Source of the DNA: Anarhynchus alexandrinus
Lineage: Eukaryota; Chordata; Aves; Charadriiformes; Charadriidae
DNA length: 64,000 bases
NCBI GenBank assembly: GCA_008711295.1
Contig: VUYV01000332.1
Span: 62,001 to 126,000 of the forward strand
Direction of reading: 5' to 3'
The notes beneath the pieces are model-generated. The model was not told the origin of the DNA and searched no databases. It worked only from the letters and a program-made list of their open reading frames with translations. The position numbers and the translations under genes are program-made. Positions 1 to 12,213 of this stretch are shown one piece after another (within the stretch, counting starts at the first letter, position 1; each line of letters opens with the position of its first letter).

Positions 1-183
1 CTACACCATATCCCCCAACACCACATCTAAACGGCTCTTCAAGACATCCAGGGATGGTGCCTCAACCCCCTCCCTGGGCAGCCTATTCTGATGCCCGACC
101 ACTCTTTCTGGGAAAAATTCTTTCCTAATGTTCAGTCTAAATCTACCCTATTGGAGCTTGAAGCCATTCCCTCTTGTTCTGTC
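1..183 (-). repeat. CR1 LINE fragment (3' region), minus strand
   Basis: Read on the minus strand this matches the CR1 3' region: the gacagaacaagagggaatgg start, the attaggaaagaatttttccc block, the aggctgcccagggaggg block and a degraded copy of the ccatccctggatgtcttgaa block. The 3' end lies left of the window edge. It is divergent, so an old copy. It sits in the ADGRV1 intron upstream of the exon at 1813. Confidence 0.85.
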
Positions 184-1812
184 TTATACTTGTGAGTCAC
201 ACAGATGCCATAAGAATTAGGACCTGTATACAGGCATACGCCTTATACAAACCCCTATTGAATTAGGGGTAGACAGCAAGTTGTAGTGCTGCCATAGATA
301 AATTTGTGTGTCTTGTCTCAGGTGGAAACACGTCTCAGTACTGCAGATCTGACCTGATCAGAACTGAGGCTTTTCTCCAGTTCCAGTCTATTTCATATCA
401 CCGGGATCCCAGGTGCCTGGAATGTGTCTAGAATGATGGGGACAGTTAAGGAAATGTAGAACCAAGACCAACAGTTTTATCCAGGAAGCTGAAGAATGAA
501 AGCAGCTCTAGCAGTTTTCATTAGTGTCCCTTAAAATCTGTATTTAGGAGATCTTAGATAACAAACATTATTTAAAATTAATAAAGAAAAGTTCCAAAAA
601 TACCTAATTTCTATTAAAAAACCCTTTTATTCTTAAAAACAAAACCATTATCTGCAATGTAGTTTTCCATCTCAGCTAAGTTTTTATCTATTCTTCAAAC
701 TATTTGCTTCACATTCTTTCTTACTCACTGATAGCTAAAAGTGCTGTGAAAAGAAAGGACATAGAGTAGCACTGCGTACAGAGAAAGGGTTTGGCTTCTC
801 CGTATTACAGTTACTTGTGGCAAACCTGAAGGAAGTAAGGAATGAATTGGATGGCTCAGCTCAGCTCCTGGGGTTTACCCCTTCTCCTAGGCTTGTCTGT
901 CCTGTGGACTGGTGTCCTCAGAGCACCTATTTACTGTGTGAGTCAAATACCTTGAGTGTACGAGGATGACCTTTCCTAGAAAACTTAAGACTGCGTCCCA
1001 CAGGGGGTGAAGCTGAAAATTACTTTGAAAGGGGTTTTGACTCCCGAAGACACGGAAAGGGTCTAGCTTGTTAGCCTAAATCACTGCTAGTTGTAGTGCC
1101 ATATTCTAGCACTGAATAATGGGCCAGTGCTAGATACAAGTGTAAGACCCAAGCTTTGGTGAAGAGTCTTAGTCCCTGTGCTTATTTTATAATAAGAAGG
1201 GGATATATTTAATATGAACATAGTAGAACTTAAATTGATATTGGTAATAGGGCTCAGATCTGGAAGAAATGGCTATGAGTAATGTTGTGAGGGGACAGTT
1301 AGTGTTTTAAAGCCCCAGTGTGAGTTTTAAAATAGTTTCCTTTCCTTCTCTAGCTTCCTGGCTAAAGCCGTAGGTCTGCTGGCACCCGTCTGCCCCACTG
1401 TTTTGCCTTGGTATGGGAAGTTTGTTCGACAGTTAAAACTGGTTTTACTCAGAATGACTGTGTTGTCATATATCTCCCTGCACAGTAGGAAGACATCAGA
1501 CTTCCCTTTGTGTCTCTGTTTTCTCAGGAAGACCTTATTTTATTTATCCTTTGCCCTGTATCCTGTGCTGACTCAGGATGCATTAAGCCTGTGGAGGGCT
1601 GTTCAACCCAATCATTCCAAAAACATTTCTCAGGGAAGCTCTTTACATCTTGCCTCGTGTGATTGCTATTTCTTCTGTCTACTTTATGCATTTTTTTTCC
1701 TCTGCTTTCTTACAGCCATCATTGACTGTTCGCTGGAAATTATTCTGCTTGAGTGTTTCACTTTTCGTATTTCATACTTCCTGACTCAGCTGTGATGTCT
1801 TTTCTGTTTCAG
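184..1812 (+). other. ADGRV1: ADGRV1 intron (partial), otherwise featureless
   Basis: Apart from the CR1 at its left edge I see no gene or recognisable repeat here. The open frame at 1403-1795 has no family resemblance and lies just before the exon acceptor at 1812. Confidence 0.7.
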
Positions 1813-2660
1813 GCCAGGGTTTACAATTGCTGAAATAGAGCCAATGGGGATCTTCCAATTTGCTCTTAACTCAAGATCTGTTTCAGTTGAAGAAGGTGTT
1901 CGGACAGTCACACTACATGTCCAAAGACTGTTTGGTTTTCGAAGTAATCTCACTAAATTGACATATCAGACCATTCCAGGAAGTGCCAAACCACTAGAGG
2001 ACTTCATACCCATCTACAATGGAGAGGTTATGTTTTTACGTTTTCAGACAAATGCTGTGATAGAAATATCAATAATTGATGACACCGTGTCTGAAATGGA
2101 GGAATTTTTTTTCATAAATTTAACCGCTGTGGAAATTTTGGATGTTCAACCTGTGAGTCCTGACTGGAGTCCACGTTTGAATCCAGCGTTCAGTGTTGCA
2201 ACAGTTAATATCCTGGCTAATGATATTCTTCATGGAATACTGAGTTTGGGGCCAGAGTTTATTTATGTTGAAGAAGATGCCAACAACAGTACCCCCAACA
2301 CAGTGATACTTCATATCAGAAGGACCAGGGGTTTTACTGGTGATATTGCAGTAACCGTTAAAACCTTTGGGGGAATAAGTGCACAGAGTGGAGTAGATTC
2401 ATATCCTTTTGGAAATGTTTATGGAAAATCAAACTTCACGTGGGCGACGGAAGGAGAAGATTTTGAGGAACAGTCAGTCTCTGTGACTTTGCTGGATGGA
2501 GAAAGAGAAAACAAGGTGTCCATAAAAATTTTTGATGATGATGAGCCTGAAGGACAGGAATTGTTTTATGTTTTCCTCTCAGATCCTGAATTTGGAGCTC
2601 AGATTGTGGAAGGAAAGGATGAATATGGATTTGCTGCTTTTGCAACAGTAATTATTGCAG
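1813..2660 (+). CDS. ADGRV1: ADGRV1 exon: two Calx-beta repeats
   Basis: This 848-bp internal exon starts after a tttctgtttcag acceptor and ends before a gtaata donor. Its first base completes a codon from the previous exon, the frame runs from 1814, and one base (g) is left for the next exon. It encodes residues 1-282 of the fragment. The first Calx-beta repeat starts near GIFQFALNS and ends at NILAND (132-137). The second starts at GILSLGPEF and contains the acidic DDDEPEG turn (241-247) typical of Ca-binding Calx-beta loops. Sequons include NLT, NNST and NFT. The ATG at 1844 is only an internal methionine, not a start. The linker between the two repeats is just a few residues, whereas the mammalian protein as I recall it has a long Ser/Thr-rich stretch there. 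Confidence 0.96.
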
Positions 2661-4761
2661 GTAATATTTTCCCCCCTAGAAAATTAGTAAATACATCTGA
2701 ATTAAATAACAGTAAATAACTGTATGCGACAGTAACTCATAGCAATTTTCATATAAAGATTGGAATTCTTTTTGATAACGAGCAGGGTATTGTATTCCCG
2801 AATCTTGATTTTTCCAGATCTGAGGAAGCATCTAGTGCATCAAGCCCACCATGCATCCCTTAGCAACATCGCTCAGAAAGTATTTCGAGATGCTGCTTAT
2901 CTCTGTTCTTGTCCTGTTTTACTTCATTAAGGGAAAGGCTGAGCTGGAGTGTTTTTCTTTCACGTGTAGTAGCGTTGCAGGCTTTTTTTGTTTTTCTTTG
3001 CCATTTTGTCGCTTTTGCTTTGTATAGGGTTTTTACAAAGTATAAAAACCAGTTTCTGTTTTAGTTGTTTGATACTATGCAATTCATATCTGTAGTTTAG
3101 TGATCCTCTGCTTCTGGGGAGGGAGGAGAGGAGTGGGCTTACACAGACATCAGGGAAGAATTTTTCTTCCCATCACTGCACACTATGTGATGTCAGAGCT
3201 CGAATTTCCCTTAGCTTTTAGATACCTATCAATCCGACTTACCAATTGAATATAAGCCAAGTTTAACTGCAATATAGATTAAGTTTTAGAAACAAGTAGG
3301 GAATTGGAACAGTTTAGGCTGAACAAGAAAATTTTGTGTAAGGTCCAACATTTACTGGAAGTTTTGTGTATTTAGATAGTCTTAACAGTACAAGGTAGAT
3401 ATTGCAAACCAGCATTAAACTGTGCCATTGGGGGAGTGTATGCAGCAACCAAAATTCTGAGTGCAAGAACAGACCTTATAAAACATGTTCTCCTCATGTG
3501 CACCATCCCTAGAATTCACCGTGCAAGTAACCAGTTGCCTGTATGTGCAAATTAATCAAAGAAATACGTGCATAGGCACAGGTTGGAATTTGAGCTTGTA
3601 TTGAATCCCACAGAAGTGCATTAACGTGTTCTAGAGTTACACCAAGTCCCATGAGCATAAAGATCAGGAAACAACTTATGTTAAGGAGAAGGGTCAAAAT
3701 GTGTATCTGCACTTAACTGTATAGATAGAAAGATACCACAGGTTAAATATATTGCATGCACATGCGCAAACACACAGTATCTGTTAATCTTCAGTATATA
3801 TAATTGACGTTTAATATGCACTGTGTCGGAACTAGATTGCCTTCCCAACTGCAGAGTAAAGCCATCACTGCCTGTGAAGGTGAAATCCTTCAGAAGCAAG
3901 ATTTAATGGGACACTGTGATGACATTAGTTTCCCCTCATGAACCCATTTGTTTTTTTCTTCCACTGCTGTTTTGCTGAAGTTATTCACATTCCCATGAGA
4001 ACAACACAGTATTTTGCAGCTTCCGAGTTCCACGCACTGAATTAAAGATGTGGGAGAGAAGCTGATGGAACAATTTGGGAAAATGAATGGGTTCAACAAC
4101 ATTATGGGTGGGATGAATAGGAAAGCTGTCCTTGGAAGCCCATCTTTATCCCGTAACCCACCAAGTCCATCTGGGGCACACTGATGCCCATTTCTGTTTA
4201 GAAAGAATATGTTTTAAGGGTTACGGTAAACATAAAATAATACAGCTGAAGTGATATCCCCTAAGAGCATTATAAGCAAGGTTTTTGACACTGTTCTGGA
4301 CTCATGGAACACAGTCTCTTGGAATCAGGGGATGTGGAATTCAATCCGTTTGCTGAATGCAGCTGGAAATGCAAGCTTATGTGCATAGATAGTGTCAGGA
4401 CTCTCATAAGGAATCTACTTTCAAAAAGACTTATTCTACTGGTTAAAATAAAATTTAGACATGCCAATATTTGAAGTTCTAGATAAATATGGAGTATAAA
4501 TTAAGAAGAAAAATATTGAAACAAATCGTGTCCCTGCCCATGGCAGGGGCATTGGAAATAGATGATTTTCAGGGTCCCTTCCAAGTCTAACCATTCTATG
4601 ATTCTATGAAATTTTCTCATGGCATCCCCAAGTGGAACTTTGCAGCATGCTGTCGATACCTGGTTTTTATTTTTTTTTTAGCAGTTATCCACATTAAAAT
4701 TATAATTTAGTCTAAGCTTAGCTTTCTTGGTAATTACCTTCCTGGACTGTTTCCTACATAG
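2661..4761 (+). other. ADGRV1: ADGRV1 intron with one CR1 tail
   Basis: This is intronic by phase continuity between the exons at 1813-2660 and 4762-4879. It contains one short CR1 3' end (4528-4610). The minus-strand open frames here resemble no family. Confidence 0.8.
4528..4610 (+). repeat. CR1 LINE 3' end, plus strand
   Basis: The sequence shows the diagnostic CR1 tail: gtgtccctgcccatggcagg, then a gatgat...gggtcccttcca block and the terminal attctatgattctatga octamer repeats. It is 5' truncated to about 80 bp, the common fate of CR1 insertions. Confidence 0.9.
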
Positions 4762-4879
4762 GAAGTGATCTCCAGAACGGTATTTTGGGATTCGTTCCAG
4801 AAGTACAAAGCGGTCTTGTACTTGATGAAGACTCAGAAAACAGAGAGGTGCTGCTGATTGTCGCAAGGCAACCAAACAG
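4762..4879 (+). CDS. ADGRV1: ADGRV1 exon: start of third Calx-beta repeat
   Basis: This 118-bp exon lies between a ttcctacatag acceptor and a gtgctg donor. Two bases complete the glycine codon split from the preceding exon, and two bases (ag) are left for a split arginine codon. It encodes GSDLQNGILGFVPEVQ at the start and ends at VARQPNR, which matches the conserved start of an ADGRV1 Calx-beta repeat. The exon was found by phase continuity and family resemblance; it is too short to stand out as an open frame and overlaps a meaningless minus-strand ORF. Confidence 0.93.
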
Positions 4880-5776
4880 GTGCTGGCAACAGATGATTCA
4901 AGTGCTCTTCCCACACGCTGTAATATGATGGTGAATACGTTGAATCACAGAAGCTACTGTTAGTGGAAGAGGTTATCATAGAGCTTTATAATAAATCTTT
5001 GCCTTTCAGCTCCTTTAATAACTTCCCAGAATTTGGCAAATGGGCTTTTAAGTTGTGAATGTGATTAGGTGTGTCACTGTACTGTTATAAAGCAGAAATG
5101 GAAAAAACCCAAGTATTTTCCGACTTACGCTGTAAGGCAGCAAGTGTGAAAGTTTTGCTTAAGGTAAAGTATTTGCACTACTAAAGATGTAATTCAAATT
5201 CTCATCTCCCTGTGTAGTATAATGTAGGTATGAATACTAAAATGAGCAATTAAGAAGATACCTAAGTGTCAGAGCTATGCTAATGTCTTTGCTCACACAG
5301 ATACTATGCTTCTTCTTCTAATTAGCACGTATATATGTTGCATATTTATGTGTGCTTTAAACAAATATGCTCAAGTAGTCTAAGTTCCTTAAACTCAGCG
5401 GAAAGACAAATTCTGCCTGGCTTTGCAGGCAAATGGTTACTATAGTATTCAGGAAAGTACTGGGGCACATCCCTGTCTTCCCAGCCACCAGTGGCTCTTA
5501 TTCAGCTGATCTCACGTTGTCTGAAACAAAAATTAAGAATAATGGGGCTGCCCATAATTGCTGTAATTTCTTCCTGTGTTACTTTTTGGTAATCTAAACA
5601 GATTTTAGAGGAAGGAATTTAAATAAAAATAGAGATTTTTTAATCTTAAAGCAGTTTATTCCCTAGTGATAAGTTTTGAATAATAACGTAAAATGGATAT
5701 TACCTCTGTGGTTTATGTTTCCTTGAGCAAGAGTGCTCTCCCTCACTGCATGTGTACTATTTTGGTTTGCTTATAG
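4880..5776 (+). other. ADGRV1: ADGRV1 intron, featureless
   Basis: This is intronic between phase-matched exons. I see no repeat or gene in it. Confidence 0.8.
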
Positions 5777-5948
5777 GGCTTTTGAAGATGTGAAGATCTT
5801 TTGGCGTGTGACCTTTAATAAAACAGCTGTTGTCCTTCTGAAGGATGGCATGAACTTGGAGAACGAACTCGTATCGGTGCTGGGAGCCACTACCTGCATG
5901 GCAGGTCAAACAACGTGCAACATCTCCATTGAAATAAAACCCGATAAT
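5777..5948 (+). CDS. ADGRV1: ADGRV1 exon: third Calx-beta repeat, middle
   Basis: This 172-bp exon follows a gcttatag acceptor and ends at a strong gtaagt donor. Its first base completes the split arginine codon and it ends in phase 0. It encodes AFEDVKIFWRVTFNKT and further residues up to IEIKPDN, fragment residues 323-379. Two cysteines (in TTCMAGQTTC) are close together and could pair; they are also present in the mammalian protein as I recall it. The open frame continues into the intron until 6116, but that tail is intronic because the next exon resumes the family sequence in phase. Confidence 0.95.
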
Positions 5949-8594
5949 GTAAGTAATTATTGCTTATTTGTGTACAGAACTGTGGTGCTGAATTGCAATT
6001 TATCAAGAAGAAAAAATCCCTCTGATCCAGAGGAACTGATGCGTAGGGCACAGTTTGAAGATGGTAACTTGACATCTGCTCAGTTCCCCTGCAAGCACTT
6101 ATTTACAGGCTTGTAGTACCCCCATTGTGACTGGTAAAAATTTGGGAATGAGATGAATATTTAATTTGAAGAGTAAATTGAAGATCTCAGATTTTTATAG
6201 AACAATAAGGAAAAAAAAAAGAATGGAGTTATTTCAGTGAGATGCATATTCATATATTGGACTCTTATCCTTCATGCCATAAATTTTTCATCTATCAAAG
6301 CACTTCTTAGGGTGGTTTATGGAAAATATATCCTGTAAGTAATAACACCTCATTCAACAACAAAAAAAAAAACTTTCATTGCAACATGTGCATAATTTTA
6401 CATGCCTAAATCCACCACAATGATCTGTGAAAACTCTACTCAGTCATAAAGCTGCAGAAGAATCTCTTGAGTGCCTAAAAATCTGTCGCTGTGCACACCC
6501 AGCTTGTGAGCAGTGGGGTTCAATTTAGCAGCCATCATCCACCGAAGCCGTTTGGCATTTGTCGGTTGGGTATGCCTAAGCCTAAGTGCCTTGAGAGGCC
6601 CAGCTGGCACTCAAAAATGCAGACATCATTGAATTGACACAAAGCACAGCACTCAGTCATTTTCATCCAAAATGGAAGGAAAAAAATATTTTTGTGTGAA
6701 CACCTGGTGGTTAGAGCAGTGCCTTAAGAAAGGAAGGATTAACGTTTGTTGTTCTTTCAGAGTGGAGAGTTTGAAATTTTCCAAGAAATTATCCTAGCAG
6801 CCGGGCTAGCGGCAAAGCTGAGCTCTGGGAAACGGAAAAGGACAAGATGAGAAGTTTTCCACGTTTTTTCTGACTACATTCTAGAAAATAATGCAAGATG
6901 TAGGTTGTGGGAAATAGTGATTTCCCACTAGGGAACAGAGCGCATTCTCTTAATGCAGTAAGAGGGCCATTTTCCTTCGTCATCTTCAGACGTTACTTTT
7001 AAATTACAGAGCCGATGAATAAAACATATGCATGAGTGGGGCACAGGCTGCCTTGCTGAGTAAACGGGGATTTTGAACCTGCTTAGTCCAAAGGAGCGAT
7101 ATCATTATTTAATAACAGCAGCCGCAGAGACGTGCAGCTGTAGCTCACGAAGCACAAGCGTGTGCCACGCTAACCGGTGCTAACGGAAGGCTGAAGTTCC
7201 CTATCGCGTTCCCGTAGGTTTGCGCCTGTCATCAATTAGTCAAGATCACTCCATTTAAAGAGTGACTTAACAACTCGATTAAAAATATGTGCTATTTAAC
7301 CCCACAAATGTTTCCTAATTCTTCTTCCTTAAGATAGTTTATAAATTAGTAACAAGTACATTATGAAATGATGAAGTAATAAATACATTCAATAAATATT
7401 TTACATTTTTTTATGGCGTATGGTATGACATATTCTAGCTTTTGAAAGTTTTTACTTAGTCAGTTGTACTGACTTCATGTACTGACAAAGCTGAATCCTG
7501 TTTTCCTAGAATTAAAGTAGGATTTCCAAAAATCCAGAGCTGAAATAAAAAGCTATGTTTACTAGTAAAAAAACTGTCTTCAATGATCATACTTTTTTTT
7601 TGTAATGCTATTGTCTTGTAAAGAATTACTTTTTTTGCTTGTTTGCTGCTTCATGAGTGCATGTAATAGGTTCATAAGACACATTTCCCATTATTTCTGG
7701 AATCTCAGTAATCAGTCATCTATTTCTAAACATGTTATGTCCGTATTATAGGTACAAAATCAAAGATAGGGCAATGTGTCACGTTGAAATTTAATATTGC
7801 TACCTTATTGTCAATAAACAGGCATTACATTTATAGAATTGACTAAATTAATTCTTTGACATGTAAACACTAAAATCCAATATGATATATTTCCAGACTG
7901 ACACAAGATTTCTGTATATCATAAACCTCACAAAAGTCTACCAGAGAATAATATGTCCAGGCTTTGGGATTTCAGATAAATTCAGTTAAGCATTCAAATC
8001 TAGTGAGATTTGCTCATAAAAGTATGTATAAACATGTTAGTGTATAAACACTAAGGCTGTACGTAAAATATTTTTCAAAACATTGCCAGAGTTCACTACT
8101 TGAATACAGTCGATATTAATTGCAGACCCAAAACTGCACACTCAGACTTCTGTGCATTTTGTTCCACGGGTAAGTAGGTGCGTAAATGCCTTTTTGTAAA
8201 GCAAAAATAAAGTGAAAGAGCAAATTCCTCACAAAATGTACAACTGTGTAACTCCATAATCTGGAAAATGGAGCTCTTTAAGAGTTTACCATCATGTCTT
8301 ACTGCAAATTGACGGCCACAATACATGTAGTATACAAATAGCTCTGTTATTGCCATAAAGTTCCATGTGAAAACCTGAGATGTCGTTATTGCACACAACA
8401 GAGTGGTGCCTGCTGCAACATTATTATTTTAGGATATACTTCATTGTGCTTACTGCACATTTCAACAAGTATGCTCGTGATAAGTGTTAGTACAAGTAAT
8501 CCATTGCACATACAAAGGAATGTATACATTTTTTTTAAAGCTGAAAGTAATTAGCAGGTTTTATAATGATATGAAAATCATCCCTCTTTTACAG
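5949..8594 (+). other. ADGRV1: ADGRV1 intron, AT-rich
   Basis: This is intronic between phase-matched exons. It holds A/T homopolymer runs and a stretch at about 6390-6750 with motifs such as gcctaaatcc and tggtggttagagcagtgcct that recall old amniote SINE/CR1-like relics, too degraded to assign. Confidence 0.75.
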
Positions 8595-8837
8595 GTACCT
8601 GAATTTGAAACGTATTTCTTTGTTGAGCTGTATGCTGTCAGCACAGGAGCTGCATTGAACAGCAGTGCCAGATTTGCTTTTATAACAGTCCTTGAAAGCG
8701 ATGCTCCTCGTGGTTTAGTATATTTTGCTGTGGGATCTCGTTTTGCTGTGGCTCATAAGAAGACAACTTTAATCAGTCTGCAATTGCTTAGAGACTCTAG
8801 TACATCAGTAACCACAATGGTGACCTACAGCATGCAG
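8595..8837 (+). CDS. ADGRV1: ADGRV1 exon: third/fourth Calx-beta junction
   Basis: This 243-bp phase 0-0 exon encodes 81 residues (380-460). It follows a tttacag acceptor and ends at a gtaaga donor. It begins VPEFETYFFVELY, closes the third Calx-beta repeat (SARFAFITVLESD), and opens the fourth (GLVYFAVGSRFAVAHKK). It reads straight into the next exon at 11266 with no missing residues compared with the family. The open frame extends on both sides into intron sequence, so exon limits were set by splice sites and homology. Confidence 0.96.
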
Positions 8838-11265
8838 GTAAGACTTCTATTATTACTTTTATTATTTAACTTATTTTTATTATTAACTCATTGTTCATTC
8901 TCTAAAGTAAATGTGACCTTAATTAGCATTTTTTCAGGAAACAGTCAAATGTTTGCTGGGCCCAAATGCTCTTTCTTTGCTTTTCCATTAGTAAAAAGAC
9001 CTTGTTTTCATTTCATTGCCAGTGATTTTGTTCGTAGTACCTTCCAGTGGCCTCGAAGTCTACAGTCTGTCAAGCATTAAATACATTTCTTTCTTTGTCC
9101 TACGGTTCTTATAAGACTCCAATTTTTGAGGCTTCTTGCTCTGAAATTAAGTTTTTATGACGATGGGTGTGACTATCAAGATTCATATACCAACACACTT
9201 GCTGGTTTGGGTCACAGATTCATTAATACACAAAGCACACTTAGGAAAAGAGAAAGAGTACTTTCATCAGATTTTACTCCATGTTCTTGAGGTACTGAAC
9301 TCAAAAATTGTTCTTCTGATTGAAAATCTCGTGTGCTTAAGTCAGTCTTACCATCCCCATTCATTTTTGTGATGTTTACAGCTGTAACACCAAACTCTTC
9401 TGACTGTTGACCCTTTTATCTCTAAATGAGTACCTCATTATTATTGACCGATGATGAAGATTCTCCTTTAGCAGAAGCGAAAACATGATTCCTTCCACTT
9501 CTTTATAGTTGTGACTCCAGCATCATGGCACAGGCTGCGAGGGGGATTCCTCTGAGTTTGCCATCGCATCGGAATGGTGCTTGGCCTGATCGACTTTGAA
9601 TACGTGGCATGTTATACCCAAAAGCATTATTTCAGGGGAGGGTTATTATAACAAAGCATTGTCTGAGCAGCGTACTTCCATCACCCTTTATAATAAAAGG
9701 GTTTGCATTCTATTGTGACGTTGCATGCATATCTATTTTAACTGCATAGGATTCCATGGTGTTTCCGTGCATTTATTATACAGTAGCTGGCCACTGTTTC
9801 AGTTAGATTGTGCGGTAACACATTTTCACATCCTTTCCAGTCAAGAGTTAATTATAATTTAGCTGTTAAATAGAGAAGAAATTGCTACTGTCCAGTGTAT
9901 ATTTAGGCTAAAATATAGGGGGCAATTCCTTATCTGTTTGTATTTTTTATATAACAACCCTTCTTTGGATATTTTTAGGTTTTGAGCGTGCACGGCCAAG
10001 TACCATATTGGCACTTCTGGTACGTGTAAAATAAGAGGTCACAGCAGACAGTACGCATGAGGCACTGACTGCAATCAGATGTTTACCTCAGTCCTGCAGA
10101 GCTTTTTTGAATATTGTTCTCGTGCTTTTATTACCACTTATTTCCCTGTTTCCTAATTCTCAATTGGAAGGGATGAAAAAAAACCCGAAACTTCTCACTG
10201 GAATTTGCACAGATTATGTGGTCATGTTCTAGAGCAATTCTGAACAGATACACACTACTTTGATTTACAACGTTCTCCTGAAAACTCAAAAAATGTCTGA
10301 TTTATTCCATAAGTAAAGTTTACTAGTTAAAGCTAAATATTTTGAAAGGGGGTCTAGCATTTTGCAAATAAAAATCCTTTTTTTTTTTGCAGTAGGAGAC
10401 CTTTTCAAGGTTACTTAACAGTCAGTATACAATCTGTACTTATTAAATGAACAGATACTATTGAAAAATCATACATTTGAAATACATTTGAATAGTAGCC
10501 TAAGAAGGAGGTTTCCACTTAGGGAAGTTTATTATATTGCCAGATATAATATCAAGGTTATGGCAACTGACAAAAAGAGCAAGAATGTGAAGAACGAAAC
10601 AGTATCTGCAAACCTCATGGAAGGTAAAAATAGTGCTACTTCACAGGGAAATGAGGCCATATAGCATTCCTAGATAAGTTCATCTGTCTGCCATGCATGT
10701 GTATTCAGTAGTGTTTGCTTCGCCTTTGGACCTAAATGGATTGTTCTTCTTTTAAGTATTTATACTGGGACTGAAAATATCATGAATTGATATTAGTTTG
10801 GGCACAGATTTCTAAAACCTTTGCTTGGCTTTTGTTTAGTTTTTATGTCTCTGTAATTCCTGTCTGTACCCTGAATTGAGGGACGTCGTGCTGCAGATAT
10901 AAACTTACATCAGCCCCTGCGGAATTCACCCTACGGATGTGCTAACACTTCTGAAATATCTATTCACCCAGAAAAGCTTTGTGATTTTTTTTTTTTTTTT
11001 AAGAAGGAGAGGTATCCTGTTTACTATTGACAATATATATAATTCTTCCCCTAGGTTGTCACTAACCACAAGTGACAGATTGGTATTTCAGGGAGATATT
11101 TAATTTAATGTAATTGTTATATCATTCTTAACTGCATTTTGAAAGGGGACTTTGGTTTTGCACATTTAATTTTACCCATTTAAAATATGTGTGTTCTACA
11201 GCAGCGGGTTTTGAACAATTGTATCTATAATAGTGTTACCAAAAACTCTTTTGGTTTCTTTTAAG
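8838..11265 (+). other. ADGRV1: ADGRV1 intron, featureless
   Basis: This is intronic by phase continuity (exon 8595-8837 reads directly into 11266-11673). I see no gene or identifiable transposable element. T-runs occur at 10378-10390 and 10986-11000. Confidence 0.8.
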
Positions 11266-11673
11266 GAGCTACAAAAACCTGAACCTATTGGTCGGATCTT
11301 CATATCTCCAGCTGTGGCAGGACAAGATTTTGCCCGATCTGAAGGTTTATTGACTTTTGAACCTGGACAGAGAAATACGTTTCTGGATGTAACCCTGACT
11401 CCAAAGACAGGATCTTTAAACCCATTTCCTAAGCGCTTCCAGGTTGTACTTTCTAATCCCACAGGCGGTGCCAGAGTAGATGACGTGTATGGTACTGCTA
11501 ACGTCACCATTGTCTCAGATTTGGACTCCTTGCCCGTTTGGGGGCTGATTGATCAACTGCATCAGCCTCTTGATGACACCATTTTACACAGAGTCCTCCA
11601 GAATCTGAATGTCAAAGTGGCTACAGAAACTACAGAAGAGCAGCTTACTGCTGTGATGCATATAATAGATAAG
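11266..11673 (+). CDS. ADGRV1: ADGRV1 exon: fourth Calx-beta repeat and start of GAIN domain
   Basis: This 408-bp phase 0-0 exon encodes residues 461-596. The acceptor is ttcttttaag, an AAG acceptor that is weaker than the usual CAG; the donor is AAG/gtaaac. Residues ELQKPEPIGR to TIVSD (about 545) complete the last Calx-beta repeat, with FEPGQRNTFLDVTLTP as the recognisable core strand. From VWGLIDQLHQP onward (about 551) the sequence is the helical start of the GAIN domain. Thirty-one bases after the donor a minus-strand CR1 begins, itself split by a solo LTR. Confidence 0.97.
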
Positions 11674-11771
11674 GTAAACCTCTCCTGCTCTTTGTGAACC
11701 ATACAGTCATAGATTGGTTTGGGTTGGAAGGGACCTTGTCAACTCACATAGTTCCAACCCCCCTGCCCTGG

Positions 11772-12213
11772 TGTCGTGGTTTAGGCCAAATCGGCTACTG
11801 GGGACCTAGGGGACCCCAGATGGGACAAGAGACAAGAGGGGCTGACCCTTTGACCCCTCAGCTTTTATACTGAGCATGATGCAGATGGGATGGAATACCC
11901 TGTTGGTCAGTTTTGGGTCACCTGTCCTGTCCGCTCCTCCCTGCAGGTGGGACCCCACTATGTTTTTCGCTTCCGCCCTTCCAACGGGGCAAACAACAAA
12001 GTTGGTTGGCCTTGGGTGTTATAGCAACAAGTATAAGCAGGAGCCTCTCTGCATACCATGCCTGGGCAGCAGCTACAAACATTGGTCTTATCACTCTGAG
12101 AAAATGAGCATTTGTCTGCACAATATGCTGTTAATTTCAGTAGTTAGAAGAGGCCCAGCTAAGAAGCGAAGTTACTGAACAAAATTGATTCTGTTTTACC
12201 TCAAACCAGGACA
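11772..12213 (-). mobile_element. Solo LTR of an avian endogenous retrovirus, minus orientation
   Basis: This 442-bp element starts tgtcgtggttt and ends aaaccaggaca, so its termini are near-perfect inverted repeats with TG...CA ends. A perfect 5-bp target duplication (cctgg) flanks it at 11767-11771 and 12214-12218. Read on the minus strand it begins tgtcctggtttgaggtaaaa and contains the avian LTR U3 core (ctgacc, gggtattccat, atgctcagtataaaag), which sets the orientation. There is no internal gag, pol or env, so it is a solo LTR left by LTR-LTR recombination. The open frames inside it are shadows. Its well-preserved termini and exact duplication suggest that it is younger than the CR1 it interrupts. 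Confidence 0.93.
11862..11870 (-). promoter_or_regulatory. TATA box of the solo LTR
   Basis: On the minus strand this reads gtataaaag, directly after atgctca, the usual place of the TATA element in this avian LTR family. If active it would drive transcription antisense to ADGRV1. Activity cannot be judged from the sequence. Confidence 0.5.

Noticed and set aside
1403..1795. 130-codon plus-strand frame upstream of the first exon
   Set aside because: It has no family resemblance, is rich in chance-like Leu/Phe/Ser/Cys runs, and lies directly before the acceptor polypyrimidine region; it is intronic.
8096..8398. 100-codon minus-strand frame
   Set aside because: I recognise no domain, it lies inside an ADGRV1 intron, and such lengths are expected by chance in AT-rich DNA on one strand.
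11876..12178. 100-codon frame inside 11772-12213
   Set aside because: It lies wholly within the solo LTR and is antisense to it; LTRs carry no coding sequence here.
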